A stretch of DNA of 64,000 bases from Acinetobacter piscicola (lineage in GTDB: Bacteria; Pseudomonadota; Gammaproteobacteria; Pseudomonadales; Moraxellaceae): contig NZ_KZ268708.1 of assembly GCF_002233755.1 (NCBI RefSeq), positions 1 to 64,000 on the forward strand, given 5' to 3'. Under the pieces are notes generated by a model. That model saw only the letters and a list, made by a program, of their open reading frames with translations. It was not told the origin of the DNA and searched no databases. The position numbers and the translations under genes are program-made. Within the stretch, counting starts at the first letter, position 1. Each line of letters begins with the position of its first letter. Shown here one piece after another: positions 45,889 to 56,420 of this stretch.

Positions 45889-47766
45889 TTAACTTTCAGC
45901 TTTCGCTTGCAATAACTCATAAGTGAAATTTTTCCCATTCAACACATCCATATTCATGTCTTTATATTGTTGAAGAATTTCAGCCGAGTTTAAATCACAA
46001 GATTTTTGTGGTTGAGTACCTGTTTGATGAACAGTTTTATAGCAAGAATTCACTTTATTCACAAAATTATAATAAGGTGAAAGCGGTATATGCGCTGCTT
46101 CTAAAACTTTTGGTGCGAGGAAATGTGCCGCAACAAATTGTCCCTGAAATTGCTTTTTATCAATCGGGAAGTTTGCCCAAACAGCTAAAGGTGTTTCAAA
46201 GAAACGCACATCTTTTTTCTCTGTTTTTTCTTGCTCAGACTTAAAGAAACCATATTCATCATAAACTTTTTGTAAGTTTGGTAAATGGTCGCCAAAGAAA
46301 ATCACAATGGTTGGGCGATCAAGTTGTTTTACATTTTCAATCAAAGCCTTGAACTTGTCATCAGCACGTTGCATACCTGTTAAATAAGTATTTAATGCAC
46401 GTTTACTGCTATCACTGATCCCTTTTTTATTGAGTTTAAAGTGATCTTTACCAAAACGATCATCACTGTACATCGGATGGTTTTCAACACTAATCGCATA
46501 AATAAACTGGGGTTTATCGGTATTTTTGAGCTGATTTTCAATGCTGTTGTAAATTAAATCATCTGTAGCCCAACCTGCTGCATTGATGTATTTCGCACGA
46601 TCAGCCATGTTGATCATATTTTCAATTGAGGTAAAACGATTAAAGCCTAAGTTGTGATAAACAGCGCTACGGTTATAAAAATATTTCCCATTATTGTGCA
46701 TTGCTGTGGTTTCATAACCTAAGCTGTTTAAGTACATGGGCAATGAATAGGTGGGGCGTTTTAATTTAGACACATAAGCCAATTCATTATGATTTAAATA
46801 GGTATTTAAACTGGTTAAAACTTCAAATTCAACATTGGCTGTACCACCACCAAAACTTGGCGATAGCAATGTAGATACCTGATTTTTATTAATCGTTGGT
46901 GTGATATTTCGTGGAATGCTTTTGTCAAGTTGCGTTGCATCCCAATGTGACTCACTCATCACAAAAATAATGTTTGGTAACGGTTGCGATTCAACTTTTT
47001 CATTACTCGCAATCGTAGTTTGCTCTACAACAGGATTATTATTTGTTATTGGCTGATAAAAGGTAGCGACTTCTTGTTCAGGAATCACTTCAGTTTGAAA
47101 AATCTTATTGTTCAAACTATCCACAGATTTTGAAAAGAAAAAGGTCGAAAAACCCAAATATTTAATGGTTAAATGATCACCAATCCAATCACCACGGGTA
47201 TTGGGTAAATATTGTGTATATTGGCAAATTGAACCTTTTTTTGCGTTAGCGCAGGACTCACTAAAATTATTTGTAAAATTTGCAGTCACAAAAAAGCCAA
47301 GAATCGCGACTGATAAAAGACTATTGGTTAACCATAATGGTTTTGTGCCGAGTTTTTCTTTTTTGTAGATGAATATAAATAAGGTAATAAAAACAGCAAT
47401 ACTGGCAAATACTGCAATTTTTAGAAAAATGGGTGAAGCAACAAAGGTTTCTTGAAACAGTAAGAAGTCACTAGGAACAAGGCTTGCTGAAAGGTATTGT
47501 TCTTTTTTGATGTTGATAAAGGTCAGTAAAAAAATAATGAACTGACTCAATAATATCGTGGCAAAAGTCTTTCTTAAAATTAAATAAAATAAGCTGATAA
47601 AGGCATAATTCAACAGAATCGAAAAGCCATATTTAAATAAACGCGGTTTTAAATAGATGTCACGTAACTGAAAGAAACGCGTGATATCTTCTTGGTATAA
47701 GAAAAAAGCAAATACAGATAAAAAAGCGACAAGTAAAAACAGAACTTGTTGTTTCAAAGTCTTCAT
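45889..47766 (-). CDS. Membrane sulfatase-family phosphoglycerol/phosphoethanolamine transferase, LtaS-like
   Basis: 625 residues. Five hydrophobic segments in the first 160 residues are followed by a large periplasmic alkaline-phosphatase-fold domain. Catalytic landmarks are IIFVMSESHWD (metal ligand Glu), SPSFGGGTANVEFEVLTSL with the nucleophile Thr, and VIFFGDHLPNL (metal ligands Asp-His). This is the LtaS/OpgB layout: transfer of glycerol phosphate or a similar group from a lipid to a periplasmic glycan. Gram-negative bacteria lack lipoteichoic acid, so the acceptor may be osmoregulated glucan or another envelope sugar. The gene is alone on its transcript. Confidence 0.87.
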   Translation of the reverse strand: MKTLKQQVLFLLVAFLSVFAFFLYQEDITRFFQLRDIYLKPRLFKYGFSILLNYAFISLFYLILRKTFATILLSQFIIFLLTFINIKKEQYLSASLVPSDFLLFQETFVASPIFLKIAVFASIAVFITLFIFIYKKEKLGTKPLWLTNSLLSVAILGFFVTANFTNNFSESCANAKKGSICQYTQYLPNTRGDWIGDHLTIKYLGFSTFFFSKSVDSLNNKIFQTEVIPEQEVATFYQPITNNNPVVEQTTIASNEKVESQPLPNIIFVMSESHWDATQLDKSIPRNITPTINKNQVSTLLSPSFGGGTANVEFEVLTSLNTYLNHNELAYVSKLKRPTYSLPMYLNSLGYETTAMHNNGKYFYNRSAVYHNLGFNRFTSIENMINMADRAKYINAAGWATDDLIYNSIENQLKNTDKPQFIYAISVENHPMYSDDRFGKDHFKLNKKGISDSSKRALNTYLTGMQRADDKFKALIENVKQLDRPTIVIFFGDHLPNLQKVYDEYGFFKSEQEKTEKKDVRFFETPLAVWANFPIDKKQFQGQFVAAHFLAPKVLEAAHIPLSPYYNFVNKVNSCYKTVHQTGTQPQKSCDLNSAEILQQYKDMNMDVLNGKNFTYELLQAKAES

Positions 47767-47912
47767 CGGCTTAATTTCAGAGGTGATTTGGAATGGACGA
47801 TAATTATAGGCTTATTATTTGGGTTTTTCTATGTGTGGGTTGTTTATTTTGTAAGCATACTTGAGTAAAACTTTATAAGTTGAAAACATCATTTCAAAAT
47901 AGAAAGTAATAA

Positions 47913-47952
47913 ATCCCCCAAAGGATGACTTGATTCCTTGGGGGATCTTTTT
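47913..47952. terminator. Long hairpin terminator after the YfaP/TPR gene
   Basis: Stem ATCCCCCAAAGGA / TCCTTGGGGGAT with one bulge and a 9-base loop. It starts directly at the stop codon of the minus-strand gene. The T tract is stronger on the plus strand (seven T) than on the minus strand (TTATT), so it also shields against plus-strand readthrough. Confidence 0.75.
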
Positions 47953-49116
47953 TTAATGGCTTACACGTTGTATAGCTTCATCATAAGTTGGGCTAGGTTT
48001 GTATTCATTCGCCAGTTGATAATGCTGTTTTGCTTGAGCATGGTCTTGATTATTCTCATAAATTTTACCAATATTATAATGAGAATAAGCCTTGGTGTTG
48101 TTATTGCTTGCAAGGGCAATCGCTTTTTGGTTCGCCCAAAGCGCTTCAGATGAACGATTCAATTTCTGATAAGCAACTGCAAGATTACTGTAGGTTTGTC
48201 CCACATTTGGATTGTAATCGATAGATTGTTGATAAAGCATGGCTGCTTGTTCAAATGAATTAGCTTTGTACGCTTTATCTGCTTTTAAATTCAATGATTT
48301 CGCACGGTTTTGTGCATCGGCTGAAACAGGAACAATATTTACCCGTGTACTTTGACTTTGATAGTTGGACACACTTGAACCAATCTGACTTGCACCAACC
48401 GTTGTTCCAGAGATACGGTTAATATCTTGGATTTCACCCTCAGGACTGATTCGAAATACAGTCCATAAATTTCCTGTCTTGGTTGTTGGTACATAATAAG
48501 ATCGAATAAGTGATTCGCCCGTGTAAACCATGACCTTGGCTTGGCTATTCGACAGGCTATGGGTATTGGGTTGCGTACGATTTGAATAATCATGCACCGA
48601 GTAGACGTAGTATTGCCCATCCAGTTTTTTATCAATGGTCACAGTTTCAGGACCATAGGAATCGACATCATCGACATCTAAATTGGCGGATAACCCTTGT
48701 TTATTGTCCCAATAAATATGCTGATTTTTATAGCTTAGATGTGAGTCTAAATCTAAAGGGTTTTTACCCCAATTCAGTACGATACGCATACTGTCTAAGT
48801 CTTTAAGCACAGGGCTTAGTGCATAGGTCATACCATCACAAGGGCATTTTGCAACGAGGGTGGAATAGCCTGATTTTTTGATAATTAATAAATTATCCGC
48901 ACCATCTGCACTATTCCCATCAACAGTGGTACGACCATTTGCATTGGTGGTATTCGATGCAGAGCGTTCCCCGTTTTTTTGCAGAATAACTTCTGCATTG
49001 GCAATATTTTGGTCTTTGATTGTCGCACTCAGAACATGGACATTGATGCTATCTGCATAGCTGATGCTTGGAACGAGTAGACCCAGTAGTGAAGAATATA
49101 AAAGATGTTTTGTCAT
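47953..49116 (-). CDS. Secreted protein with YfaP-like (DUF2135) domain and C-terminal TPR repeats
   Basis: 387 residues from the ATG at 49116, which starts a signal peptide (MTKHLLYSSLLGLLVPSISYA). A carboxypeptidase-regulatory-like beta domain follows (VHVLSATIKDQNIANAEVILQKNG, residues 25-100). The next domain is YfaP-like, with MRIVLNWGKNPLDLDSHLSY (about 125-145) and the GPETVTIDKKLDGQYYVYSVHDY stretch. Three or more TPR units sit at the C-terminus (KADKAYKANSFEQAAMLYQQ, TYSNLAVAYQKLNRSSEALW, YSHYNIGKIYENNQDHAQAK). A periplasmic scaffold is likely; the partner is unknown. Confidence 0.78.
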   Translation of the reverse strand: MTKHLLYSSLLGLLVPSISYADSINVHVLSATIKDQNIANAEVILQKNGERSASNTTNANGRTTVDGNSADGADNLLIIKKSGYSTLVAKCPCDGMTYALSPVLKDLDSMRIVLNWGKNPLDLDSHLSYKNQHIYWDNKQGLSANLDVDDVDSYGPETVTIDKKLDGQYYVYSVHDYSNRTQPNTHSLSNSQAKVMVYTGESLIRSYYVPTTKTGNLWTVFRISPEGEIQDINRISGTTVGASQIGSSVSNYQSQSTRVNIVPVSADAQNRAKSLNLKADKAYKANSFEQAAMLYQQSIDYNPNVGQTYSNLAVAYQKLNRSSEALWANQKAIALASNNNTKAYSHYNIGKIYENNQDHAQAKQHYQLANEYKPSPTYDEAIQRVSH

Positions 49117-49223
49117 TCTGTGTCTCTTCTTATCTATTGAAAATATATTGATGATTGTATAAAGATTCTTGAACAAAATGAGTGGATTGTATAATTATTC
49201 ATCGTTATATTTTGTAATATGAA

Positions 49224-49250
49224 TAAAAAAGCAGTGATGATTCACTGCTT
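49224..49250 (-). terminator. Rho-independent terminator of nadC
   Basis: On the minus strand: GCAGTGA, ATCA loop, TCACTGC, then six T. Confidence 0.9.
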
Positions 49251-49276
49251 AGAAATTTTACGACCACTTTTATGAA

Positions 49277-50200
<924 letters not shown>

Positions 50201-50304
50201 TTATACAGATCGGAGTAAACTAAATTAGAAGCTTTATTCAATGAAATAGTCAGATTGACATTGAATAAGCACATTGAAAATGGACGGTTCTTTAGGAATA
50301 ACAC

Positions 50305-50883
50305 ATGCAATCAGCAGCACTATTTCAGGTTGAAAATGGGCAACTTATTGGCGCAAGACAAGTCCCATCTCCGAATTATAATCAACGACCTGAACATACT
50401 GAAATACAACTGATTGTCATCCATAACATTAGTTTGCCTCCTTCGCAGTTTGGTGATGGTTATATTGAACAATTTTTTCAGAATCAATTGGATTGGTCGC
50501 TACATCCCTATTTTCAAACCATTCAAGGGATGCAGGTTTCTGCACATTTATTGATTTTAAGAACAGGTGAAGTCTTACAATTTGTCAATTTTAAAGATCG
50601 TGCTTGGCATGCAGGGCGTTCGAGTTATTTAAGTAAAGTTGAATGTAATGATTATTCAATAGGTATAGAACTGGAAGGCAGCGATGATACTGATTTTGAA
50701 GACATTCAATATCAAACATTGGTCGATGTGGTTGCAAGTTTGCAAAAAGCTTATCCCAAAACAGATCAGCATTTAGCAGGGCATTCTGATATTGCACCGG
50801 GGCGTAAAACCGATCCAGGACCACATTTTCAATGGCAATATTTTAGAGAATCTCTTGCTCAGAAAAGATCCAAAGCAAAATAA
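50305..50883 (+). CDS. ampD: 1,6-anhydro-N-acetylmuramyl-L-alanine amidase
   Basis: 192 residues without a signal peptide, so the cytoplasmic recycling enzyme rather than a periplasmic AmiD. Zinc ligands are in LIVIHNISLPP (about residue 35) and at the C-terminal end in AGHSDIAPGRKTDPGPHF. SIGIELEGSDD is the conserved core strand. It splits anhydro-muropeptides entering from the periplasm and thereby sets AmpC induction in species with AmpR. Divergent from nadC; murJ follows 79 nt downstream. Confidence 0.96.
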   Translation: MQSAALFQVENGQLIGARQVPSPNYNQRPEHTEIQLIVIHNISLPPSQFGDGYIEQFFQNQLDWSLHPYFQTIQGMQVSAHLLILRTGEVLQFVNFKDRAWHAGRSSYLSKVECNDYSIGIELEGSDDTDFEDIQYQTLVDVVASLQKAYPKTDQHLAGHSDIAPGRKTDPGPHFQWQYFRESLAQKRSKAK

Positions 50884-50962
50884 AAATTTGTTTATGATTT
50901 AACAACCCAATTTTAAGAATATTTAATTACAATAGCGACTTTATTTTAACTAGGTGAATACG

Positions 50963-52504
50963 ATGGCGCTGTGGCGATCCACCTTTATTGTTAGTGCAAT
51001 GACCATGCTATCACGAGTCTTAGGATTAGTTCGAGACATGGTTTTGCTTAATGTGTTTGGTGCAGGTAAGGATTTCGACACCTTTGTTGTCGCATTTCGT
51101 ATTCCTAACTTTTTTAGACGTTTATTTGCTGAAGGGGCTTTTTCTCAGGCCTTTATTCCAGTTTTAACAGAATATAAAACCACCAAGTTACATGCAGAAG
51201 TACAGATTTTAATTAGTCGGGTCTTTGGTTGTCTGTTAATGGTGATGTCGTTGTTGACACTTGTCAGCATGATCATTGCACCTGTGATTTTGTATGTGTA
51301 TGCACCCGGGTTTCACAATGATCCAGCGAAGTTTGATCTTGCAGTAGATATGTTTAGGTTAACGATCCCTTATCTGATGTTTATGTCGTTAACGGCATTT
51401 GCCAGCAGTATTTTAAACAGTTATGGGTCGTTTGCTTCACCTGCCTTTTCACCGGTTCTGTTAAATATTGCTATGATTGCAGGTGCATGGTGGCTTTCTC
51501 CACATCTTGCACAACCGATTATGGCGTTAGGTTGGGCAGTTATTGTGGCAGGGGTTTTACAACTTGCGATTCAGATTCCTGAACTGTGGAAGAGAAAATT
51601 ATTAATTCCACCCAAAGTGGATTTTAAGCATGAAGGCGTTGATCGTATTCTCAAACTGATGCTACCTGCGTTATTTGGCGTATCAGTGACTCAGATTAAT
51701 TTATTGTTGAATACCATTTGGGCATCATTCATGCAAGATGGCTCTGTGTCATGGTTATACAGCGCAGAGCGTATGACTGAGCTACCATTGGGTTTGATCG
51801 GTGTTGCAATTGGTACGGTGATTCTGCCGTCATTATCGATGAGTAAAGCTGAGCAAGACCAAGTCAAATTTAGAAAAATGCTAGATTGGGCTGCACGTGT
51901 GATTGTATTGGTGGGCGTTCCTGCAAGTATTGCATTGTTCATGCTTTCTACGCCGATTATCGAAGCGCTTTTTCAGCATGGTGCATTTGATACCCGTGAT
52001 ACCGAAATGACAGCACTAGCATTGCAATGTATGAGTGGTGGCGTGCTTGCATTTATGTTGATTAAAGTTTTTGCACCAGGGTTTTATGCAATTCAAGATA
52101 CAAAAACACCTGTACGTGTGGGTTTAATGGCTGTTGCGGCTAACGCCATTCTCAACGTAGTTTTTCTTGGTTTGTTTAAACTGATTGATTGGCAAGCTCA
52201 ACACATGGCTTTGGCAATTGCATCATCAGGTTCAGCATTGGTCAATGCGGGGATGCTTTATTTCTATTTGCATAAGCGTGATATTTTCAAGTTTGGAGCA
52301 CATTGGAAGAAATTATTTATTCAATTCGCAATTGCGAATTTGGCGATGGTTGCGGCACTTTGGTATGCCATGACTTGGTATGATGGTGCACTTTCACAAT
52401 GGATTCGTATTCTTGAAGTGATTGGATTGTGCATTGTTGGTATTGTTGCTTATGCAATTGCTTTATTTGCTGCTGGATTTAGACCAAGACAATTAAAGCA
52501 TTAA
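50963..52504 (+). CDS. murJ: Lipid II flippase MurJ (MviN)
   Basis: 513 residues from the ATG at 50963 (MALWRSTFIVSAMTMLSRVLG), with TAGGTGA upstream; a GTG three codons earlier is possible. Fourteen hydrophobic segments. Family motifs are RVLGLVRDMVLLNVFGAG, AFRIPNFFRRLFAEGAFSQAF and the conserved second-half HGAFDTRDTEM. It flips lipid-linked peptidoglycan precursor across the inner membrane. It stands at the entrance of the capsule locus with two FKBP genes convergent to it, as in A. baumannii chromosomes. Confidence 0.97.
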   Translation: MALWRSTFIVSAMTMLSRVLGLVRDMVLLNVFGAGKDFDTFVVAFRIPNFFRRLFAEGAFSQAFIPVLTEYKTTKLHAEVQILISRVFGCLLMVMSLLTLVSMIIAPVILYVYAPGFHNDPAKFDLAVDMFRLTIPYLMFMSLTAFASSILNSYGSFASPAFSPVLLNIAMIAGAWWLSPHLAQPIMALGWAVIVAGVLQLAIQIPELWKRKLLIPPKVDFKHEGVDRILKLMLPALFGVSVTQINLLLNTIWASFMQDGSVSWLYSAERMTELPLGLIGVAIGTVILPSLSMSKAEQDQVKFRKMLDWAARVIVLVGVPASIALFMLSTPIIEALFQHGAFDTRDTEMTALALQCMSGGVLAFMLIKVFAPGFYAIQDTKTPVRVGLMAVAANAILNVVFLGLFKLIDWQAQHMALAIASSGSALVNAGMLYFYLHKRDIFKFGAHWKKLFIQFAIANLAMVAALWYAMTWYDGALSQWIRILEVIGLCIVGIVAYAIALFAAGFRPRQLKH

Positions 52505-52535
52505 TAAATCAAGATATTTCTATTTTTAAGTAAAT

Positions 52536-52563
52536 AAAAACATCGCCATTGGGCGATGTTTTT
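52536..52563. terminator. Bidirectional terminator between murJ and fkpA
   Basis: Stem CATCGCC / GGCGATG with ATTG loop, A5 on the left and T5 on the right. Confidence 0.92.
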
Positions 52564-52581
52564 ATTTGCAAGGTATTCGCG

Positions 52582-53271
52582 TTACGGTAGCACTTTTAAC
52601 AGTTCAACATCAAAAATTAAGGTACTGTTAGGAGCAATGGCATCGCCTGCACCAATTTCACCATAAGCCAATTTTGCGGGAATAAAGAAGCGATATTTAG
52701 CGCCTTCTTTCATGAGCTGCAAACCTTCAGTCCAACCCTGAATCACTTGGCTCACTTGAAATTCTACAGCCTCATTTCGTGCAAAAGAACTGTCAAAAAC
52801 TGTACCGTCAATTAAACGTCCTTCGTAATTCACCGATACTTTAGATTTAGCTGAGGGTGATTTACCTGTCCCTTGTTGAAGAATGGTATATTGCAAACCA
52901 CTAGGGCGAGTGATTACGCCCGATTTTTTTGCATTTTCAATAAGAAAAGCTTCGCCTTTTTGTGCATTTTCATCGGCTGATTTTTTGAATTCTAGCATTT
53001 GTTTGGCTTCACTTTGCTGTTTATATTGTGCCAAAGCTTTCGCCATTTCTTCATCGGTCAATGTGGCTTTTTGTCCAGAAAAACCTTCTTTAATACCTTG
53101 AATAAAAGCATTTAAATTGATGTCTTTTAATGTTTCAGCATTGGTTCGTCCCATAACATAACCATAGCTATAACCCAGTTGATCTTGCTGTGAGCTTTTA
53201 TTATTAATAGGCGCAGAGAAACTAGCAGTGCTGACCACACTGAGGCAAAGGGTAATGAGTGTTTTTTTCAT
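52582..53271 (-). CDS. fkpA: Periplasmic FKBP-type peptidyl-prolyl isomerase, FkpA-like (distal copy)
   Basis: 229 residues. Signal peptide ends ASFSA. The N-terminal helical dimerisation domain (about residues 25-110) starts QDQLGYSYGYVMGRTNAETL. The FKBP domain follows with VSVNYEGRLIDGTVFDSSFARNE, QVIQGWTEGLQLMKEG and IPAKLAYGEIGAGDAIAPNS. It catalyses proline isomerisation and acts as a chaperone on outer-membrane proteins. A close paralog lies 45 nt upstream, with a perfect terminator between, so each copy probably has its own expression level. The pair marks the left border of the K locus. Confidence 0.92.
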   Translation of the reverse strand: MKKTLITLCLSVVSTASFSAPINNKSSQQDQLGYSYGYVMGRTNAETLKDINLNAFIQGIKEGFSGQKATLTDEEMAKALAQYKQQSEAKQMLEFKKSADENAQKGEAFLIENAKKSGVITRPSGLQYTILQQGTGKSPSAKSKVSVNYEGRLIDGTVFDSSFARNEAVEFQVSQVIQGWTEGLQLMKEGAKYRFFIPAKLAYGEIGAGDAIAPNSTLIFDVELLKVLP

Positions 53272-53283
53272 AATTTATATCCA

Positions 53284-53310
53284 AAAAAGGAGAGCTACGC
53301 TCTCCTTTTT
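53284..53310 (-). terminator. Terminator between the two FKBP genes
   Basis: Perfect stem GGAGAGC / GCTCTCC with TAC loop and A5/T5 flanks, in the 45-nt gap; it would end most transcripts of the upstream copy before the downstream one. Confidence 0.9.
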
Positions 53311-53316
53311 AATCAA

Positions 53317-54024
53317 TTACTTCACTTGAAGAAGTTCAACATCGAAAATGAGTGTGCTATTTGGCGGAATGGTTCCAGGAACACCTTGTTCACCATATGC
53401 CAGTTTTGCAGGAATATATAAGGTTGCTTTGCCACCTTCTTTGATCAGCTGTAAACCTTCAGTCCAACCTGGAATGACTTGGTTTAAAGGAAATTCGACA
53501 GGTTGACCACGATCATAAGAACTATCGAAGACTTTACCATCGAGTAATTGCCCTTTGTAATGTACAGTGACCTGTGAATCTGCTGTCGGTTGTTTTCCTG
53601 TACCTTCTTTAGTGATTTTATATTGAAGGCCAGAAGCAGTTGTTATAACACCTGATTTTTTCGCATTTTCAGCTAAGAATGAATCATTTGAAGAAGCAGT
53701 GTCTTTGGCTTGCTGTAAATGCTTCGTTTGCATTTCTTTTTGGAATTCAACATAAGCAGCTTGTAATTCGGCTTCAGTATAAACACGTTCTTTTTTAGCA
53801 TGACCATCACGAACACCTTTGATGAATGTATTTACATCTACTTCAGGTGGGGTTTGGCTCGCAACTTCATAACCGAGTGCATAACTGATTTTTTCTACAG
53901 GTTTTGCGTCTTTTGACATTGAACTGGTGTTAGCATCAGCTGGATGTTGAGATGCATAATAAACAGGTACAAGCGCAGCACCACCTAAAATTACAGCAAC
54001 TGCGATGGGTAAGGCTTTACTCAT
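53317..54024 (-). CDS. Periplasmic FKBP-type peptidyl-prolyl isomerase, FkpA/Mip-like (proximal copy)
   Basis: 235 residues from the ATG at 54024 (MSKALPIAVAVILGGAALVP), with GGGAA upstream. The N-terminal hydrophobic stretch is a signal peptide or anchor without a lipobox. A helical domain (KISYALGYEVASQTP...) and the FKBP domain follow (VTVHYKGQLLDGKVFDSSYDRGQ, NQVIPGWTEGLQLIKEGG, IPAKLAYGEQGVPGTIPPNS). It shares the full layout with the copy downstream. Acts in the periplasm as isomerase and chaperone. Confidence 0.92.
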   Translation of the reverse strand: MSKALPIAVAVILGGAALVPVYYASQHPADANTSSMSKDAKPVEKISYALGYEVASQTPPEVDVNTFIKGVRDGHAKKERVYTEAELQAAYVEFQKEMQTKHLQQAKDTASSNDSFLAENAKKSGVITTASGLQYKITKEGTGKQPTADSQVTVHYKGQLLDGKVFDSSYDRGQPVEFPLNQVIPGWTEGLQLIKEGGKATLYIPAKLAYGEQGVPGTIPPNSTLIFDVELLQVK

Positions 54025-54159
54025 AAAAATTCCCAAATTTTAATCTTTTAAGAAGCTAATTTGATCATTAGCATAAACGCAACAAGCATATAACGTCTTC
54101 ATCATAAACGATATAGTTATCTGATGTTGACAACTAAAAATATACAGATATATCAGCAT

Positions 54160-54187
54160 AAAAAACCAGATCGAAGTCTGGTTTTTT
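54160..54187 (-). terminator. Terminator of the wza-wzb-wzc operon
   Basis: Stem CCAGA / TCTGG extended by the A/T flanks, loop of six bases; T tract on the minus strand. It follows the wzc stop by 17 nt. Confidence 0.85.
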
Positions 54188-54203
54188 ATTACAAATTCAT
54201 GAA

Positions 54204-56399
54204 TTAATCATCTTTAGATGAAGTATATGCATAAGCATAGTTGTAACCGTAATTACCGCCAGCAGTTGCTTGAATGTCATTCAGGATAATACCGCTGACT
54301 TTCGTGCCTGCTTGTTCGAAACGACTGACGGTCAACTCTAATTCTTTCATTTGTGTTTTCGCATAACGTGCAACAACGAGGTTTACACCGACAAACTGAG
54401 AAATAATGATGCCATCTGTCACTGCCAAGATCGGTGGTGTATCAATAATAATATGGTCATATTGTTGAGAAAGTTGTTCAAGTAATTCGCTAAAACGTTG
54501 TGAACTTAACATTTCAGAAGCATTACCTTGGTTTTTACCACGTGCAAAGAAGTCTAGATTGGCTACAGTATCTGATTTGACAATACACTGTTCTAAACTG
54601 TTTTGATTACTTAAATATTCAGTTAGACCTGGCGAGGCTTCACGATCAAAATACTTATGTAAATAACCGCGTCGTAAGTCAGCATCAATCAATAATACTT
54701 TTTTATTGCTTTGCGCAAAAATTGCAGCAAGATTCGTTGAAATAAACGATTTACCAATCTCAGGTGCAGGGCCTGAAACTGCAATAATATTATTTTTCGC
54801 ATTTGCAAGGGCAAAGTGAATAGTGGTACGAATACTACGTAAACTTTCAATGGCAATATCTTCACTATTCTTAACAGCAAGAATAGGAATGGATTTTTTC
54901 TTTTTCAGTAATTGAACACGGCTTTCCTGAATTGGTGAACGAGGTACTGTTGCATAAACAGGTAGATCCAGTTCATTTTCAATGCGGCTCGAATCTTTGA
55001 TTCCTGAAGATAGTATATTACGAAGTAATGCAATCATTACACCAATAAAGCCACCGACAAAGATTGAAAGAATTAACACAATCAGTTTTTTCGGTTTAAT
55101 CGGTTTTACAGGTTCTACCGCAGTATCAATAATACGGACATTACCAATCTCACCAGCTTTGACAATTTTGAGTTGTTGATAACTATTTAGTAACGAAGTA
55201 TACAGTTCAGTATTGACCTTTACATCACGATATAGTTGTAAATACAAACGTTGTGTTTCAGGCAGACGTTTAATGGCTTGATTAAGCTCAGTAGATTTTT
55301 TATCAATCGCAGCAAGCTGTGCATTGATCTCAGTCATTAATGGGTGATCAGGTGTATATTTTGCAGAGTATTCAGCTTGTTTTTGCTTTAACTCAATACG
55401 CATTTTTTCCAATTCAACATTTTGTTTTAACATGAGCTCAGATTCTTGAGTCACATCAACCGTGTTGTACTGTTCACGGAATTTGTTAAACTTAATTTCA
55501 GATTCTTCCAATTGTTTTTTCAATTCAGGCAATTGTTGATCGAGGAAACTTAATGTTTGTTTAGATTCTAAAGTCTTGCGTTCAATATTTTGTGCATGAT
55601 ATACAGCTAAAATATGATTAAGAACCTGAGTAATATGTTCTTTATCAGTACCACTATAATTTAAACCAATCACTCCCGTCATTTTACCTTTTTCAGCAAC
55701 GGCATAAGTTGTTTGAAGCGCTTTCATTGCAGAAGGAAGTGATAGTTTGCTAATGGTAAAATCTTGTTGAAATGAGCTTCGACTTTCAATATTTACAGAC
55801 CAAAGACCTTTATTATCTTGAGTTTGGTTAAGCTGATTTAAGCGACCTTTAAAAACCACTTGGTCTTTATAGCTTAGACTAAATTGATTCTTGTCCAAAA
55901 AGTTTAGGATTAAATTTTTGTCATAGTAATATGCTGGAATTTCAAGCTTTTTAACCGAAAATTCAGCATTTTTTTTCTGGAAACTCACACTATTGTCAGT
56001 GTATTGAAGTTTTGTGTTGTCTTTCGAAATTAAGCGATGAAACAAATTATCTTGATTATCTTGAATTTGAATATCTAAGTTTAGATTCTTAATCACTTCC
56101 CCAAGCACGAGTCTTGAATTTAAAATTTCAATTTCGGCATCTGCTGGAGATTTTGCCCCTAATCCGCCAGAAATATCTTTTAGCCCCCCCATTAAAGCCG
56201 CAGAAGCCGCACTTTTTCCGTCTTCAACCTGCACCATGGCATCAGTTGAATATACTGGAGAAGTGATACGTAAATACAATAAAGCACAGATCAAACTTAA
56301 AATGACACAAAGAGCAATCACTTTCCATTGCGCAATTAAAGAGAAAAATAACTCTTTTAGATCAATAGTATCATCATTAGTTTTTGAATTTTGGTTCAT
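54204..56399 (-). CDS. wzc: Capsule polymerisation/export tyrosine autokinase Wzc
   Basis: 731 residues. It has an N-terminal Wzz-type domain with membrane helices near residues 31-50 and about 435-455, and a long periplasmic coiled-coil region between (ESKQTLSFLDQQLPELKKQL...). The cytoplasmic BY-kinase has Walker A in AVSGPAPEIGKSF, Walker A' in VLLIDADLRRG and Walker B in HIIIDTPPIL. The tail is a tyrosine cluster (GGNYGYNYAYAYTSSKDD, five Tyr) for autophosphorylation. It controls chain length and opens the export path with Wza; Wzb removes the phosphates. Last gene of wza-wzb-wzc. Confidence 0.96.
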   Translation of the reverse strand: MNQNSKTNDDTIDLKELFFSLIAQWKVIALCVILSLICALLYLRITSPVYSTDAMVQVEDGKSAASAALMGGLKDISGGLGAKSPADAEIEILNSRLVLGEVIKNLNLDIQIQDNQDNLFHRLISKDNTKLQYTDNSVSFQKKNAEFSVKKLEIPAYYYDKNLILNFLDKNQFSLSYKDQVVFKGRLNQLNQTQDNKGLWSVNIESRSSFQQDFTISKLSLPSAMKALQTTYAVAEKGKMTGVIGLNYSGTDKEHITQVLNHILAVYHAQNIERKTLESKQTLSFLDQQLPELKKQLEESEIKFNKFREQYNTVDVTQESELMLKQNVELEKMRIELKQKQAEYSAKYTPDHPLMTEINAQLAAIDKKSTELNQAIKRLPETQRLYLQLYRDVKVNTELYTSLLNSYQQLKIVKAGEIGNVRIIDTAVEPVKPIKPKKLIVLILSIFVGGFIGVMIALLRNILSSGIKDSSRIENELDLPVYATVPRSPIQESRVQLLKKKKSIPILAVKNSEDIAIESLRSIRTTIHFALANAKNNIIAVSGPAPEIGKSFISTNLAAIFAQSNKKVLLIDADLRRGYLHKYFDREASPGLTEYLSNQNSLEQCIVKSDTVANLDFFARGKNQGNASEMLSSQRFSELLEQLSQQYDHIIIDTPPILAVTDGIIISQFVGVNLVVARYAKTQMKELELTVSRFEQAGTKVSGIILNDIQATAGGNYGYNYAYAYTSSKDD

Positions 56400-56420
56400 A
56401 AGTTAACAACTAATTAAAAT

